Assembly (NCBI GenBank): GCA_018402665.1
Contig: JAGYIN010000003.1
Coordinates: 62,001-126,000 of the forward strand
Origin: Schleiferiaceae bacterium
GTDB taxonomy: Bacteria; Bacteroidota; Bacteroidia; Flavobacteriales; Schleiferiaceae
Direction: 5' to 3'
DNA length: 64,000 nucleotides
The notes under the pieces are model-generated. The model was not told where the DNA came from. It worked only from the letters and a program-made list of their open reading frames with translations, and did not search any database. The translations under genes were made by a program, and so were the position numbers. Of this stretch, positions 50,041 to 59,764 are shown piece by piece (within the stretch, counting starts at the first letter, position 1; the number at the start of each line of letters is the position of its first letter).

Positions 50041-51978
50041 ATGAGGCCATATCTACTTTCATTATTCGTATTGCTCTCAACCTCAATGGTTGGCCAAGTG
50101 GATTCTACTTTACTTGAGGATATTGATACCTTGGTTTCATTACCGAACACCGGAGTTAAAGTGGATGGCTATAGATACGTTTCGTATCCATATAATAGCA
50201 AGGGGTATTACCTATACCAAATAGATCGCTGGGATTCGTTGACAGTGCTGTTGGACAGGAAAGCGGAGGACGAGATTTGGTTGCAGGATTCATGGAATTG
50301 GACCGAAAGGGAAAATTCTGCTATTGGTGGACTTTCTTATAATTCCTTACAGCCCATAGTGAATTCCGGGTTAGACGGTTGGCATAGATTTTCCAAAAGC
50401 TATTCGGAGATGCCACGCGATTTTCGTTCGTCCTCTCCTCGTTCGGATTTGCGACTTCATACCGGTATAGGTGGTGGGCAAGTCTTTGGTATTACGGCAC
50501 TCTCACCGGTTGATTCAACTAAACAGTTGTACGTCGATTACTTACGTAACAATACTTTGGGATTGTTTCGTAATGAAGGTACAGATGGCCATGAGTTGCA
50601 TTTTTCGATTAAGCAATTGGATTCTTATAATATTTGGACGCAAGCGAAATTGGAGGTGGCTTATTTCAATTCGAGATCAGGTCAGAATGGAGGGTTGTCT
50701 AGTCCGACTCTATTCGAAAGTAATGTGCCCACACTGAGGCGGAATTTCGCCGTTAACGATGGTGAAGGATTGCTTTTTGAAGAGGAATTAGACATTAAGT
50801 ATTGGGCTAGGTTGGACGCATTGGGTTCTCCAAATTTGAATGGTAGTATATCGATTAATTCAAAGAGTTGGGCTGTGAATAATTCTACCTCGGCAGCCGA
50901 ATACTTCTGGGACAGTACAGGTACAGCTCCAACGGTAAAGCAACGTACTCTGAGGTATTCTGATTCTTTGAGGTTGACCAAAGTGCAGGTGGACTTTTCT
51001 CATAGCCTTGCATTAAATGGTCCAATAAGACGGCCTTTTCCAGGCTTTATTGAGACTAGTTTGGCCACGGGTTTAGAGCATTTGCAGAGTAATTCCTTGG
51101 GATGGGATGGATTTAGAAGAGATTCGGTTCATTTTACGCAAGCCTTTGATTCGGATGTTAGACCCTTTGTTCGAGGTCGTATCATGCTTGGGAACATCTC
51201 CATACAGAGTTTTAAATACAGGGCCATATTCAATTTCAATGCCTTGGGATACAATGCCGGTGCATTTGATGCCTCGGTTAGCGCGAAGTTCTTTTCTGTA
51301 CCAGGGGAATTATCACTACAATGGAACATTTTACGCCAACCTCAGATGTACCGATTTGAGCAGTTGTACGGCCATTCGTACGACTTAAGATCCATTGATG
51401 TGCCCTATTTTAAAAATGAGGGAAAAGCACATTGGATTTTGGGTGAGAAATGGATAAAGGAAGGGGTAGTCTACGGTGCACAGATGAGCGGTATGCGCTA
51501 TTTCGAATCCTTTGACCAATTATCTACTTGGGACGGTTTGTATAGCAGGATTCAGTTTGGTGTACGCAGTGATGAAGAGGGATGGAATGCCTGCGTTCAA
51601 GGATATGGCGCCTACAAATCTTCGTTTGGAGGATTTGCTACACCGAATTGGGGCGGATTCACAGAAGTGAATTACAAAACCAGCATAGGGACGAAGTTTG
51701 AATGGAAGGCCGGTATAAACGTAAGTATGGAAGATGCTTTCTATACACCAACGTATTTAGTGGGTGTCCCTATTTGGGCCATGCAAACCGATTATTTAGC
51801 AGGGAGTTATCCTTGGGCAACAGCTTACTTTGAAGCACGAATAGCGAATTTTATCGCAGGCGTGAGAGTCGTAAATGCCCTAGAGGGATTAACAAATTAC
51901 AATTACTATGCTTTCGGTGCAACACCAAGGACGGACCGTTGGGTTCAACTGAGTGCGCGCTGGACCTTGTTCAACTAG
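50041..51978 (+). CDS. Putative outer-membrane porin-like protein
   Basis: 645 residues. Signal peptide (MRPYLLSLFVLLSTSMVGQV). The N-terminal 140 residues are variable, then long amphipathic beta-strands (LRLHTGIGGGQVFGI, FVRGRIMLGNISIQSFKYR, WVQLSARWTLFN) suggest a large barrel whose last residue is aromatic-Asn. The length and pattern match the putative porin family of Flavobacteriia; no TonB box or plug domain is seen. It stands alone after the second rRNA terminator and ends four bases into the convergent gene. Substrate unknown. Confidence 0.75.
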   Translation: MRPYLLSLFVLLSTSMVGQVDSTLLEDIDTLVSLPNTGVKVDGYRYVSYPYNSKGYYLYQIDRWDSLTVLLDRKAEDEIWLQDSWNWTERENSAIGGLSYNSLQPIVNSGLDGWHRFSKSYSEMPRDFRSSSPRSDLRLHTGIGGGQVFGITALSPVDSTKQLYVDYLRNNTLGLFRNEGTDGHELHFSIKQLDSYNIWTQAKLEVAYFNSRSGQNGGLSSPTLFESNVPTLRRNFAVNDGEGLLFEEELDIKYWARLDALGSPNLNGSISINSKSWAVNNSTSAAEYFWDSTGTAPTVKQRTLRYSDSLRLTKVQVDFSHSLALNGPIRRPFPGFIETSLATGLEHLQSNSLGWDGFRRDSVHFTQAFDSDVRPFVRGRIMLGNISIQSFKYRAIFNFNALGYNAGAFDASVSAKFFSVPGELSLQWNILRQPQMYRFEQLYGHSYDLRSIDVPYFKNEGKAHWILGEKWIKEGVVYGAQMSGMRYFESFDQLSTWDGLYSRIQFGVRSDEEGWNACVQGYGAYKSSFGGFATPNWGGFTEVNYKTSIGTKFEWKAGINVSMEDAFYTPTYLVGVPIWAMQTDYLAGSYPWATAYFEARIANFIAGVRVVNALEGLTNYNYYAFGATPRTDRWVQLSARWTLFN

Positions 51979-53267
51979 GTCTTCTGTGGCGGCTTCTTCG
52001 CTGCAGGGAAAAGAATGTTATTTAGAATTAAGCGGTAGCCCGGACTGTTAGGGTGGTTGCTAAGATCCGTGTGTGGATCGCCTACGCGGTGCTGGTAATC
52101 TTCTGGATCGTGACCACCATAGAAAGTCCAGTAACCCTTGCCTTGCGTGCCATGAATATAACGTGCTGCACCATCGACGGCATTGGAGCCTAATATGGTA
52201 GTGGTTGGTTTTAATGTTTTGGGTAAGAATGCCGTGGTTTGGCCATAAAAGGCCTTGACAAGGTCGGTGTGGTTCTGAACTAAAATGGTTGGTATGACAT
52301 CGTATTTCGCACTGAAGTCGAAGAGCTCAAAGTAGTCGTTGTCTTCTTTCATGGAACGTACACGGCGGTCTGTAATATCGATGTTTGAATATTCATACCG
52401 AAGGGGATTGGTTTCTAAGGTGAAATCTTTGAAGGCAAAGCAAGGAGCGTAGTCGAGCTGGTAGGCCGCGCCTGGCGCCATGGGATCTCCATCAAACATA
52501 CTTTCACAAATATCTGTTTTTTGTGCGGCCAATGCGATGTCGTATGAATCGGTAGCACTGCACATAGCGAACAGGAAGCCGCCATTTTCCACAAAGGTTG
52601 CTATCGTTTTAGCGACAGCGAGTTTTTGCTGGCTTACTTTAGGGAAGCCCATTTCGATCGCTGCAGCTTCAAAACTAGCTTTCTGATTGATGTACCAAGC
52701 TGCATCTCTATAAGAACCATAGAATTTACCGTATTGTCCAGTGAAGTCTTCGTGATGCAAGTGCAGCCACTGGTAGTCGCCGAGGCTGCCGTCGAGGACT
52801 TCTGTGTCGTAGATGGTGGTAAACGGGATATCGGCATATTCTAAAACCATCGTAACGGCATCGTCCCAGGGCTGTGCACCGTCTGGAGAATAAACGGCGA
52901 TTTTTGGGACCCGTTGTAGTGCGACCGTATTGGTGTTCTTGGCGGGACTTTTTAGATCGGCCATGAGTTTGACCAATTGGGCGGCCGAGCTCGTTTCGTA
53001 AGACACGCCTCGAAGAAGCGCCTGTTGAATGAGTTTTGAATCGGCGTTTAAAATCGCGAAAGAGCCTCCTCTATAATTCAAAAGCCAATGGCAATCGTAC
53101 CCGTCTTCTATGGCGTTGTAAAGGAGGCCATAGGCTTTGAGGTGGTCGCGTTGTTGGCTTTCGTCCATGGGAATAAGGACTTGGGCAGAAAGTGTTGGAG
53201 TTAAGAACGAGAGCGCCCACAATAGTACGCTCAATAGAACAGAGTGCGTTTTGTGGTTAGTGTGCAT
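51975..53267 (-). CDS. Secreted GATase-like protein (often labelled asparagine synthetase B)
   Basis: 430 residues with a signal peptide (SVLLSVLLWALSFLTPTLSAQ). The mature start VLIPMDESQQRDHLKAYGLLYNAI, the LLNYRGGSFAI segment and the overall length match a Bacteroidota family that, as I recall, is often named asparagine synthetase B; no AsnB N-terminal Cys or PPi-motif is present, so the name is not supported. The middle has KIAVYSPDGAQPWDDAV and FVENGGFLFAMCSATDSYD, which looks like the nucleophile elbow of a class I glutamine-amidotransferase fold with a candidate Cys. Catalysis is inference. It follows dnaB by three bases. Confidence 0.75.
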   Translation of the reverse strand: MHTNHKTHSVLLSVLLWALSFLTPTLSAQVLIPMDESQQRDHLKAYGLLYNAIEDGYDCHWLLNYRGGSFAILNADSKLIQQALLRGVSYETSSAAQLVKLMADLKSPAKNTNTVALQRVPKIAVYSPDGAQPWDDAVTMVLEYADIPFTTIYDTEVLDGSLGDYQWLHLHHEDFTGQYGKFYGSYRDAAWYINQKASFEAAAIEMGFPKVSQQKLAVAKTIATFVENGGFLFAMCSATDSYDIALAAQKTDICESMFDGDPMAPGAAYQLDYAPCFAFKDFTLETNPLRYEYSNIDITDRRVRSMKEDNDYFELFDFSAKYDVIPTILVQNHTDLVKAFYGQTTAFLPKTLKPTTTILGSNAVDGAARYIHGTQGKGYWTFYGGHDPEDYQHRVGDPHTDLSNHPNSPGYRLILNNILFPAAKKPPQKT

Positions 53268-53270
53268 GGC

Positions 53271-54812
53271 TTAGAAAGGTACGTCGCCGCCGTCAAGTCC
53301 CGGTGTAGGAAGGTTGGTGTAACCGCCAGTATCGTCGGAATTGAATCCTCCCGATCCGTATCCGGGACCGTCGTTCATTTTACTCTCCATCGTGATGGTA
53401 TCACCTTGGTCAAGATCAGAGAATTTAGCCAGTTCCCCGATAAAGCGCAAGCGTACATCATCGAGCGAACCGTTTCTGTGCTTGGCAATGATGATTTCTG
53501 CTTGTCCCATGGAGGCATCGCCATCTTCCCATTCTTCTATTCCGTAGTATTCTGGACGGTATATAAAGCTTACGATATCGGCATCCTGCTCGATTGCACC
53601 AGATTCACGCAAATCAGAGAGCTGCGGACGTTTTGAGGTGGAACGCGTTTCAACAGCACGTGAGAGCTGTGAAAGGGCGATTACCGGTACGTTCAATTCC
53701 TTTGCAACGGATTTGAGCGAGCGGGAGATGGTGGAGATTTCCTGCTCTCGGTTTCCTTGAGCTTTGGAACCTCCTACAGTCATGAGCTGCAAGTAGTCGA
53801 TGATGATTAAATCCAAGCCTTGGGTGGAGTGAAGACGACGCACTTTAGCACGAAGGTCGAAAACGCTTAAGGCTGGCGTATCGTCAATAAAGAGTTTCGC
53901 TTTTTCGAGGTCTTTGACACCAGAGGTTAGTTGGTTCCATTCGCCATCGGTGAGGTCTCCTTTACGTAGTTTTTCTGAGTTGATGCCGGTTTCGGAAGAA
54001 ATGATACGGGTGATCAATTGGACCGAAGACATTTCAAGCGAAAATACGGCCACGCGCTTTTTATGATCAATAGCCATATTTCGAGCCATCGAAAGTACAA
54101 ATGCCGTTTTCCCCATACCTGGACGAGCGGCTAGAATGATTAAATCCGAAGGTTGCCATCCGGAAGTCACGCGGTCCAATGCGGCAAAGCCTGAAGGAAC
54201 ACCGGAAAGGCCTTCCTGTTTCGAAATGGTTTCGATTCGATCCAAAGCTTGACGAATCAGATCTTCAGCACTTTCGTAATTCCGTTTGAGGTTGCCTTGC
54301 GCCACTTCGAAAAGCTTTTGCTCAGAGGTGTCGAGAAGTTCTAGAACGTCTGTGGTCTCGTCAAAGGCACTTTCAATAATTTCACTAGAAATACGGACCA
54401 ATTCTCTTTGGATGTGCTTCTGTAAAACGATGCGAGAGTGGTACTCAATGTGCGCACCTGAGCTGACTTTTTGACTCAATTGGGCCAGGTAACGCTCACC
54501 TCCGGCCTGCTTCATCAGACCTTCCTTACGTAATTCCGCAGCAACGGTCAGAATATCTACCGGTTGGTTATCTCCAAAAAGGCTGCCAATGGCTTTGTAA
54601 ATGAGCTGGTGTTGCTCTTTGTAAAACGCCTCTGGGTGAAGAATATCAATGACCCGTGAAAGTGCGTTTTTATCGATTAACAGGGCACCCAATACTGCTT
54701 CCTCCAAATCTATTGCTTGCGGAGGAATACGTCCTCCCGCAGTTAGATGGGTTGTTTTCCCGGAAGGTCTTCCAGGTGCACCAGCATTATTGTTATTGGG
54801 TTGTTCAGCCAC
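53271..54812 (-). CDS. dnaB: Replicative DNA helicase DnaB
   Basis: Hexameric 5'-3' helicase at the replication fork. 513 residues. N-terminal domain with PPQAIDLEEAVLGALLIDKNAL and a C-terminal RecA-like domain with Walker A ARPGMGKTAF, Walker B LIIIDYLQLM, SQLSRAVE and LRESGAIEQDADIV. A glycine-rich C-terminal tail (GPGYGSGGFNSDDTGGY) is unusual but common in related strains. It starts eight bases before the accA stop-end and belongs to the minus-strand cluster from tgt. Confidence 0.97.
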   Translation of the reverse strand: MAEQPNNNNAGAPGRPSGKTTHLTAGGRIPPQAIDLEEAVLGALLIDKNALSRVIDILHPEAFYKEQHQLIYKAIGSLFGDNQPVDILTVAAELRKEGLMKQAGGERYLAQLSQKVSSGAHIEYHSRIVLQKHIQRELVRISSEIIESAFDETTDVLELLDTSEQKLFEVAQGNLKRNYESAEDLIRQALDRIETISKQEGLSGVPSGFAALDRVTSGWQPSDLIILAARPGMGKTAFVLSMARNMAIDHKKRVAVFSLEMSSVQLITRIISSETGINSEKLRKGDLTDGEWNQLTSGVKDLEKAKLFIDDTPALSVFDLRAKVRRLHSTQGLDLIIIDYLQLMTVGGSKAQGNREQEISTISRSLKSVAKELNVPVIALSQLSRAVETRSTSKRPQLSDLRESGAIEQDADIVSFIYRPEYYGIEEWEDGDASMGQAEIIIAKHRNGSLDDVRLRFIGELAKFSDLDQGDTITMESKMNDGPGYGSGGFNSDDTGGYTNLPTPGLDGGDVPF

Positions 54813-54820
54813 AGTGGGTA

Positions 54821-55774
54821 TTATTCAGCAAAGACTCCCATGCTGAAGAATTTCTCCATACGCGCTTCGACGCGCTCTTGTGGATCCATTTTCAGAAGGA
54901 CTTTGGTATGTTTAGTAATTTCTCTTTTTACAATCTCGAACATGGCCTCGGGATTCGCATGAGCGCCACCCAGTGGTTCTTTGATGATGCCGTCAATGAG
55001 ACCGTTCTTTTTCATGTCTTTCGCCGTGAGTTTTAGCGCATCTGCAGCGGTTTCCTTGTAATCCCAAGTATGCCATAAAATAGATGAGCAACTCTCTGGC
55101 GAGATCACGCTATACCACGTGTTCTCAAGCATTAAAACTTTATCTCCAACACCGATGCCAATGGCACCACCTGAAGCGCCTTCACCAATGATGATGCAGA
55201 TGACAGGCACTTTAAGGCGCGACATCTCCATGATGTTTTTAGCAATTGCCTCACCCTGACCGCGTTCCTCAGCCTCAAGTCCTGGAAAAGCTCCAGGTGT
55301 ATCGATTAAAGTAACAATAGGTCTGCCAAATTTTTCGGCTTGTTTCATGAGGCGTAAGGCCTTGCGGTACCCTTCTGGGTTTGCCATACCGAAATTACGG
55401 TACTGACGCATTTTCGTATTGATCCCTTTTTGTTGACCAATAAACATGTAGGACTGATCGCCGATTTTACCCCAGCCTCCAATCATTGCTTTATCGTCTT
55501 TCACGCCGCGGTCTCCATGGAGCTCGATGAAGTTCCCTTCAGTAATGGCATTGATGTAGGCCTGAGTGTAAGGACGTTGTGGGTGACGGGACAATTGGAC
55601 ACGTTCCCACGCGCTCAAGTTGCCGTAAATTTTCTTTTTAGCCTCATCGAGTTTCTGGCGGATATCGTCGATGCTTTTCGCCATATCAACGCCGGTTTCA
55701 TCTGCCAGCTCTAATGCCTTAGACAGTTGAACTTCAAGTTCTTCGATGGGTTTTTCAAATGATAAATAATCCAT
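54821..55774 (-). CDS. accA: Acetyl-CoA carboxylase, carboxyltransferase alpha subunit
   Basis: 317 residues. With AccD it moves CO2 from biotin to acetyl-CoA, giving malonyl-CoA for fatty acids. Typical segments: [49 protein letters not shown] and [12 protein letters not shown]. The frame is open upstream with a TTG, but [14 protein letters not shown] is the standard start, ATG 55774. AccD is not in the window. A 38-base gap separates it from the transporter upstream, the widest gap in the cluster, so an extra promoter there is possible. Confidence 0.96.
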   Translation of the reverse strand: MDYLSFEKPIEELEVQLSKALELADETGVDMAKSIDDIRQKLDEAKKKIYGNLSAWERVQLSRHPQRPYTQAYINAITEGNFIELHGDRGVKDDKAMIGGWGKIGDQSYMFIGQQKGINTKMRQYRNFGMANPEGYRKALRLMKQAEKFGRPIVTLIDTPGAFPGLEAEERGQGEAIAKNIMEMSRLKVPVICIIIGEGASGGAIGIGVGDKVLMLENTWYSVISPESCSSILWHTWDYKETAADALKLTAKDMKKNGLIDGIIKEPLGGAHANPEAMFEIVKREITKHTKVLLKMDPQERVEARMEKFFSMGVFAE

Positions 55775-55812
55775 AATTACGTTCTGAATCAGTGGTGCAA
55801 AATACAAAGTCC

Positions 55813-56760
55813 TTAGGACCCGGACTTCCTTTTTTGTGCTTTTATAATCCCATTGGCGATCACGGTGCCTAAAATAATGAGTACGCCAAAGTAAAATTGG
55901 GGATTCATATTCTCTTCAGCTCCGAAAAGTAAGGCCGCGAGTAGAATGCCATAAACGGGTTCTAGATTAATGGCGAGCATGACACTAAAGGGGGAGAGGC
56001 GTTTGAGCAATTCGACACTTTTAATGAAGGGGTAGGCGGTACATAGGAGGGCTAAAAGCGCAAGAAACCACCAGTCGTTAGCGGTAGTTGCCCACAGTGT
56101 CATGGGGTTGTGACTTCCCGCTATAAGGTCATAGAGCGCTACACCGATGAAGGCGAAAGAGAGTTCCCAAAAGGTGACTTGAACGGGCAGCGGATAGCGT
56201 GCGACCAATTGTTTATTCAAAATACTAAAGCTCGCGCTTAGCGAGGCACTGAAAAGTGCGATGAGCAGGCCCAATTGGTAATTGGTCAATGAATAACCCG
56301 CCCAAGCGTAGGTTTTAATGGATGCCGCATTAGGTTCTTCATAAAAGACGATAACGATTCCAACAACCACTATAGCGCCAAGCCCCAGCTCAATAGGGTC
56401 CAATTTTCCTTTATTCAAAATGGGATGGAGCAAGGCCGAAAACAATGCGCCCGTTGAAACTCCCGCTAAAGTGATGCTGACATTGGCAATTTTAATGGCC
56501 CCAAAGAACGTGATCCAGTGTACAGCGATCAAAACCCCACACAAAGCCATGAACCACAATTCTTTGGCGCTGGCGTTGAACGGACGCTTTTTCCAAAGCA
56601 TGTACCCGGCAATGGCGACTGAGGTAAGTGCTGTTCTATTGAACACAAGCGAAAGGGCATCGATAGAAATATAGCGTCCTAAAATGGCGGTAAAACCCCA
56701 AATGAAGACGATGAAGTGAAGACTCAATTGGTCTTTGAAATGACTGCTCAGTGGTTGCAT
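55813..56760 (-). CDS. EamA-type drug/metabolite transporter
   Basis: 315 residues with about ten membrane helices in two repeats ([16 protein letters not shown], then the [18 protein letters not shown] half). EamA family signature [23 protein letters not shown]-type segment near the C-terminus. Likely an inner-membrane exporter or importer of a small metabolite; substrate not readable. Starts ten bases after the lptG stop and ends 38 bases before accA. Confidence 0.9.
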   Translation of the reverse strand: MQPLSSHFKDQLSLHFIVFIWGFTAILGRYISIDALSLVFNRTALTSVAIAGYMLWKKRPFNASAKELWFMALCGVLIAVHWITFFGAIKIANVSITLAGVSTGALFSALLHPILNKGKLDPIELGLGAIVVVGIVIVFYEEPNAASIKTYAWAGYSLTNYQLGLLIALFSASLSASFSILNKQLVARYPLPVQVTFWELSFAFIGVALYDLIAGSHNPMTLWATTANDWWFLALLALLCTAYPFIKSVELLKRLSPFSVMLAINLEPVYGILLAALLFGAEENMNPQFYFGVLIILGTVIANGIIKAQKRKSGS

Positions 56761-56769
56761 TCGAGAGAT

Positions 56770-57894
56770 TTATTTCGGCGCACTATGATAGCGCCAAAGT
56801 GCGATTGAAGCAAAAATGAGATTGGGTATCCAAACGGCAAATTCGGCGGGCTGAATCCCGATCCATTCCAAAGGTCCTCCCAATAAACCTTCAGCGCTGA
56901 GCAATCCTATCGTTGCAAACGTTTCGGAAAGCTGCATGAAAAAAATATAGATGGCCGTTAAAACCAGTCCTATTGCGATGTTCACACCCAGTCCGCCTCT
57001 TTTCTTCTGACTCGCGAGCCCTACGGCTAACAAAACAAAGACATAAGAACTGACGGGGTAGGAGGTCCGGCGTTGCATTTCCATTTGGTAGGATGCAATG
57101 TTTTCGTTGCCGGTGAGCTCTTCCTGAGCAATGAATCGGCTCAATTCTTTACTGTTCATGGTAGCAATGGAATTGAGCTTGGGTGCAATTTGCTCTGAGG
57201 TGAAGGCGAGGGCAGTGTCTATTCTACGACCGAAAGAGATCTGCTCTATCCCGTTGTCATCGAGCGTGCGGAGTCTGTAGTTGTCCAGACGCCAACGTCC
57301 AGTTGCGGTATCTAAGCGGACAAAATCCGCGGAGAGTTTGCTTTTAAGTTGGTGGTCTTCAAAAACCTCATAGGTCATTTGGTATCCGCTCTCGCGCACC
57401 CCGGAGAAGGTTTCAAAATAGACATAGTGCCCCGGCAGCACTTGGCGGTGCATTTTCTGACTGATCGGGCGGTTGACACCGGTCACGTACTTTTCTTCAA
57501 ATGCAATGCGTTTGATGTTCGTTTGTGGAACGAGCAAATGATTCAGCGTCAGCGATAGCGCGCAGATGATGGAGGCACCGATAAAATAGGGACGGAGCAG
57601 GCGACGGAAGCTGGTCCCTGAGGTTAAAATGGCTACGATTTCAGAATTGGACGCCATTCTAGAGGTGAACCAAATGGTCGAAATGAATAAAATCAGTGCG
57701 CTGAAAAGGTTGCCGTAAAAAGCGATGAAGTTGATGTAGTAATCAAAGATAATTTCGTTCATCGACGCGCCGTTTTGGAAATCGTCCAATTTCTCGCTGA
57801 TGTCGAAAACCACTGCAATGGAAAGAATCAATACCATCGTAAGGAAGAAACTCCCGATGAATTTGAGCAATATGTATCGATCCAATGTATTCAT
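56770..57894 (-). CDS. lptG: LptF/LptG family permease (YjgP/YjgQ)
   Basis: 374 residues. Three N-terminal helices (from MNTLDRYILLKFIGSFFLTM), a periplasmic beta-jellyroll (residues about 120-260, with GRRIDTALAF and VRLDTATGRWRL), and three C-terminal helices. LptF/LptG pull lipopolysaccharide from the inner membrane with LptB. Whether it is F or G is not certain; a partner is not in the window. The ATG is one base before the tgt stop-end, so the two are coupled. Confidence 0.88.
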   Translation of the reverse strand: MNTLDRYILLKFIGSFFLTMVLILSIAVVFDISEKLDDFQNGASMNEIIFDYYINFIAFYGNLFSALILFISTIWFTSRMASNSEIVAILTSGTSFRRLLRPYFIGASIICALSLTLNHLLVPQTNIKRIAFEEKYVTGVNRPISQKMHRQVLPGHYVYFETFSGVRESGYQMTYEVFEDHQLKSKLSADFVRLDTATGRWRLDNYRLRTLDDNGIEQISFGRRIDTALAFTSEQIAPKLNSIATMNSKELSRFIAQEELTGNENIASYQMEMQRRTSYPVSSYVFVLLAVGLASQKKRGGLGVNIAIGLVLTAIYIFFMQLSETFATIGLLSAEGLLGGPLEWIGIQPAEFAVWIPNLIFASIALWRYHSAPK

Positions 57895-57895
57895 A

Positions 57896-59026
57896 CTACA
57901 ACCGCTGCTCTAATTTTGGCAGTATTTGGTTTTTCCATGACGCAAAATCTCCTGCGATAATGTGTTCACGCGCCTGCTCCACAAGCCAGAGGTAGAAACG
58001 AATGTTGTGTAAAGAGGCAATTTGTGCCCCCAGACTCTCTTTGCTGTGGATGAGGTGACGTACATAGGCTTTGGTATACTGACTGTCTACGAAGCTTGTG
58101 CCGTTCGGATCCAGTGGCTCATGTACGTTCTCCCATTTTTTATTTCGCAGATTTAGGATGCCCTCACTTGTGAAGATTTGACCGTTGCGCCCATTTCTTG
58201 TGGGCATGACACAATCAAACATGTCTATTCCTAAACTGATGTTTTCTAATATGTTCGCGGGCGTGCCAACACCCATGAGATAACGCGGTTTATCCTTCGG
58301 TAGTATGGCACATGCCCCTGCGGCATGCTTGTACATTTCTTCTGCAGGCTCCCCAACACTCAGCCCGCCTATGGCATTGCCGTCGGCATTTTTACGCGCT
58401 ATATATTCCGCACTTTCGTTGCGTAAATCCTCGTAGGTGGAGCCCTGAATGATGGGAAAGAGGGTTTGTTCGTATCCGTAAAGTGGATCCGTTTCATTGA
58501 TTCTATTGAAACAACGGTCCAGCCATCTGTGCGTCATGTGCATCGATTGCTTAGCATAGTCATAGGTGCTGGGGTACGGCGGACATTCGTCAAATGCCAT
58601 AATAATATCTGCGCCGATTTCACGCTGAATGTCCATCACCCGCTCCGGTGTAAACAAATGTTTCGTGCCATCGATATGGCTTGCAAACGTTGCGCCTTCC
58701 TCCGTGATTTTGCGCTGATTCGCGAGGCTATACACCTGATAGCCGCCGCTATCCGTAAGAATGGGGCGGTCCCACCCATTGAATTTGTGCAACCCACCTG
58801 CTGCTTTTAAAATTTCCGTGCCCGGACGTAGAAAAAGGTGGTAGGTGTTTCCCAAGATGATTTGAGCCTGGGTATCTTCTCGTAAATCTTTAGTGTGCAC
58901 CCCTTTAACTGTGCCGGCGGTACCTACCGGCATAAATATGGGTGTCTGAATTATGCCGTGATCCGTCGTAATGGTTCCGGCACGTGCAGCACTCTTTGGG
59001 TCGTTGTGTTCTAAAGTAAATTTCAT
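57896..59026 (-). CDS. tgt: tRNA-guanine transglycosylase lacking the usual zinc cysteines
   Basis: Exchanges guanine 34 of tRNAs (GUN anticodons) for the queuine precursor preQ1. 376 residues from ATG 59026. Substrate-site motifs are intact: ILTDSGGYQVYSLA, GGLSVGEP, GVGTPANILENI and FDCVMPTRNGRNG. In the C-terminal zinc region, most bacterial enzymes have CxCxxC, then His; here the stretch is DPNGTSFVDSQYTKAYVRHL, with Gly, Ser and Asp in place of the three Cys, while the later His (SLHN) stays. QueA, acting later in the pathway, is at 6678. It heads the minus-strand cluster down to 51975. Confidence 0.95.
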   Translation of the reverse strand: MKFTLEHNDPKSAARAGTITTDHGIIQTPIFMPVGTAGTVKGVHTKDLREDTQAQIILGNTYHLFLRPGTEILKAAGGLHKFNGWDRPILTDSGGYQVYSLANQRKITEEGATFASHIDGTKHLFTPERVMDIQREIGADIIMAFDECPPYPSTYDYAKQSMHMTHRWLDRCFNRINETDPLYGYEQTLFPIIQGSTYEDLRNESAEYIARKNADGNAIGGLSVGEPAEEMYKHAAGACAILPKDKPRYLMGVGTPANILENISLGIDMFDCVMPTRNGRNGQIFTSEGILNLRNKKWENVHEPLDPNGTSFVDSQYTKAYVRHLIHSKESLGAQIASLHNIRFYLWLVEQAREHIIAGDFASWKNQILPKLEQRL

Positions 59027-59032
59027 TGTACG

Positions 59033-59040
59033 CAAAAGTA
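59033..59040 (-). promoter_or_regulatory. -7 box of the tgt promoter
   Basis: TACTTTTG on the minus strand, an exact TAnnTTTG match, ends six bases before the tgt ATG at 59026. Confidence 0.5.
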
Positions 59041-59052
59041 CGGCACCCGCGC

Positions 59053-59060
59053 TATCTTTG
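59053..59060 (+). promoter_or_regulatory. -7 box of the rsmG promoter
   Basis: TATCTTTG, exact match, ends four bases before the rsmG ATG at 59065. A TTG at 59026-59028 is 24 bases upstream. Confidence 0.5.
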
Positions 59061-59064
59061 GTCC

Positions 59065-59715
59065 ATGCAAACAGTAGAACTCATCTATTCACATTTTCCG
59101 GATTTGACCGAGCGCCAGCGGGACCAATTCGCAGCACTCCATGACTTATATACGGAATGGAACGCCAAGATCAACGTCATCTCCCGTAAGGACATGGAGT
59201 CTTTCTACGAGAAACACGTCTTACACTCTTTAGGCATCGCGAAGGTGTATTCCTTCCAGCCAGGACAAAAAGTGCTCGATGTTGGTACTGGAGGAGGGTT
59301 TCCCGGTATACCGCTCGCCATTCTTTTTCCGGAGACGCAATTCCATCTCGTGGATTCCATTGGAAAAAAAATCAAGGTAGTTTTGGCAGTGGCCGAAGCT
59401 TTAGGTCTTGAAAACGTTCGTGCAGATCACGGCCGCGCTGAAGAATTTAAAGGGCCGTATGACTTTGTGGTTTCACGTGCGGTGACCCAAATGCAACGTT
59501 TTGTACCCTGGATTAAAGGTAAAATTTCGCAAAAGAACCTGGATCCGGAAAGGGTCAATGGTTTATTGTATTTGAAGGGCGGTGACCTTGCAGAGGAGCT
59601 CGGCACTATGAAGGCTCGTATCTCCAACCTTTCGAATGTTTTCACTTCGGAATTCTTTGAAACGAAAAAAGTCGTCTACCTACCGAAAAGCGAAATCAAC
59701 CAATTTAGAGGATAA
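59065..59715 (+). CDS. rsmG: 16S rRNA (guanine-527-N7)-methyltransferase
   Basis: SAM-dependent methylation of G527 in 16S rRNA. 216 residues from ATG 59065. SAM motif I is VLDVGTGGGFPGIPLAILFP, followed by VDSIGKKIKVV and VVSRAVTQMQRF. The frame is open 13 codons upstream into the tgt start region, but MQTVELIYSHFPDLTERQ is the normal N-terminus. Loss of this gene gives mild streptomycin resistance in several bacteria. It is a single gene closed by a bidirectional terminator. Confidence 0.95.
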   Translation: MQTVELIYSHFPDLTERQRDQFAALHDLYTEWNAKINVISRKDMESFYEKHVLHSLGIAKVYSFQPGQKVLDVGTGGGFPGIPLAILFPETQFHLVDSIGKKIKVVLAVAEALGLENVRADHGRAEEFKGPYDFVVSRAVTQMQRFVPWIKGKISQKNLDPERVNGLLYLKGGDLAEELGTMKARISNLSNVFTSEFFETKKVVYLPKSEINQFRG

Positions 59716-59742
59716 AAAAAGGCGCCCATCGGGCGCCTTTTT
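59714..59742. terminator. Bidirectional terminator between rsmG and pruA
   Basis: GGCGCCC (59721-59727), ATC loop, GGGCGCC (59731-59737), with an A-run before and a T-run after, so it can act on both strands. Confidence 0.9.
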
Positions 59743-59764
59743 CATGCAATTCAAAATTTTTCGC

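Noticed and set aside
51975-53267. Asparagine synthetase B
   Set aside because: It has a signal peptide and lacks the N-terminal Cys and the ATP-binding motif of AsnB.
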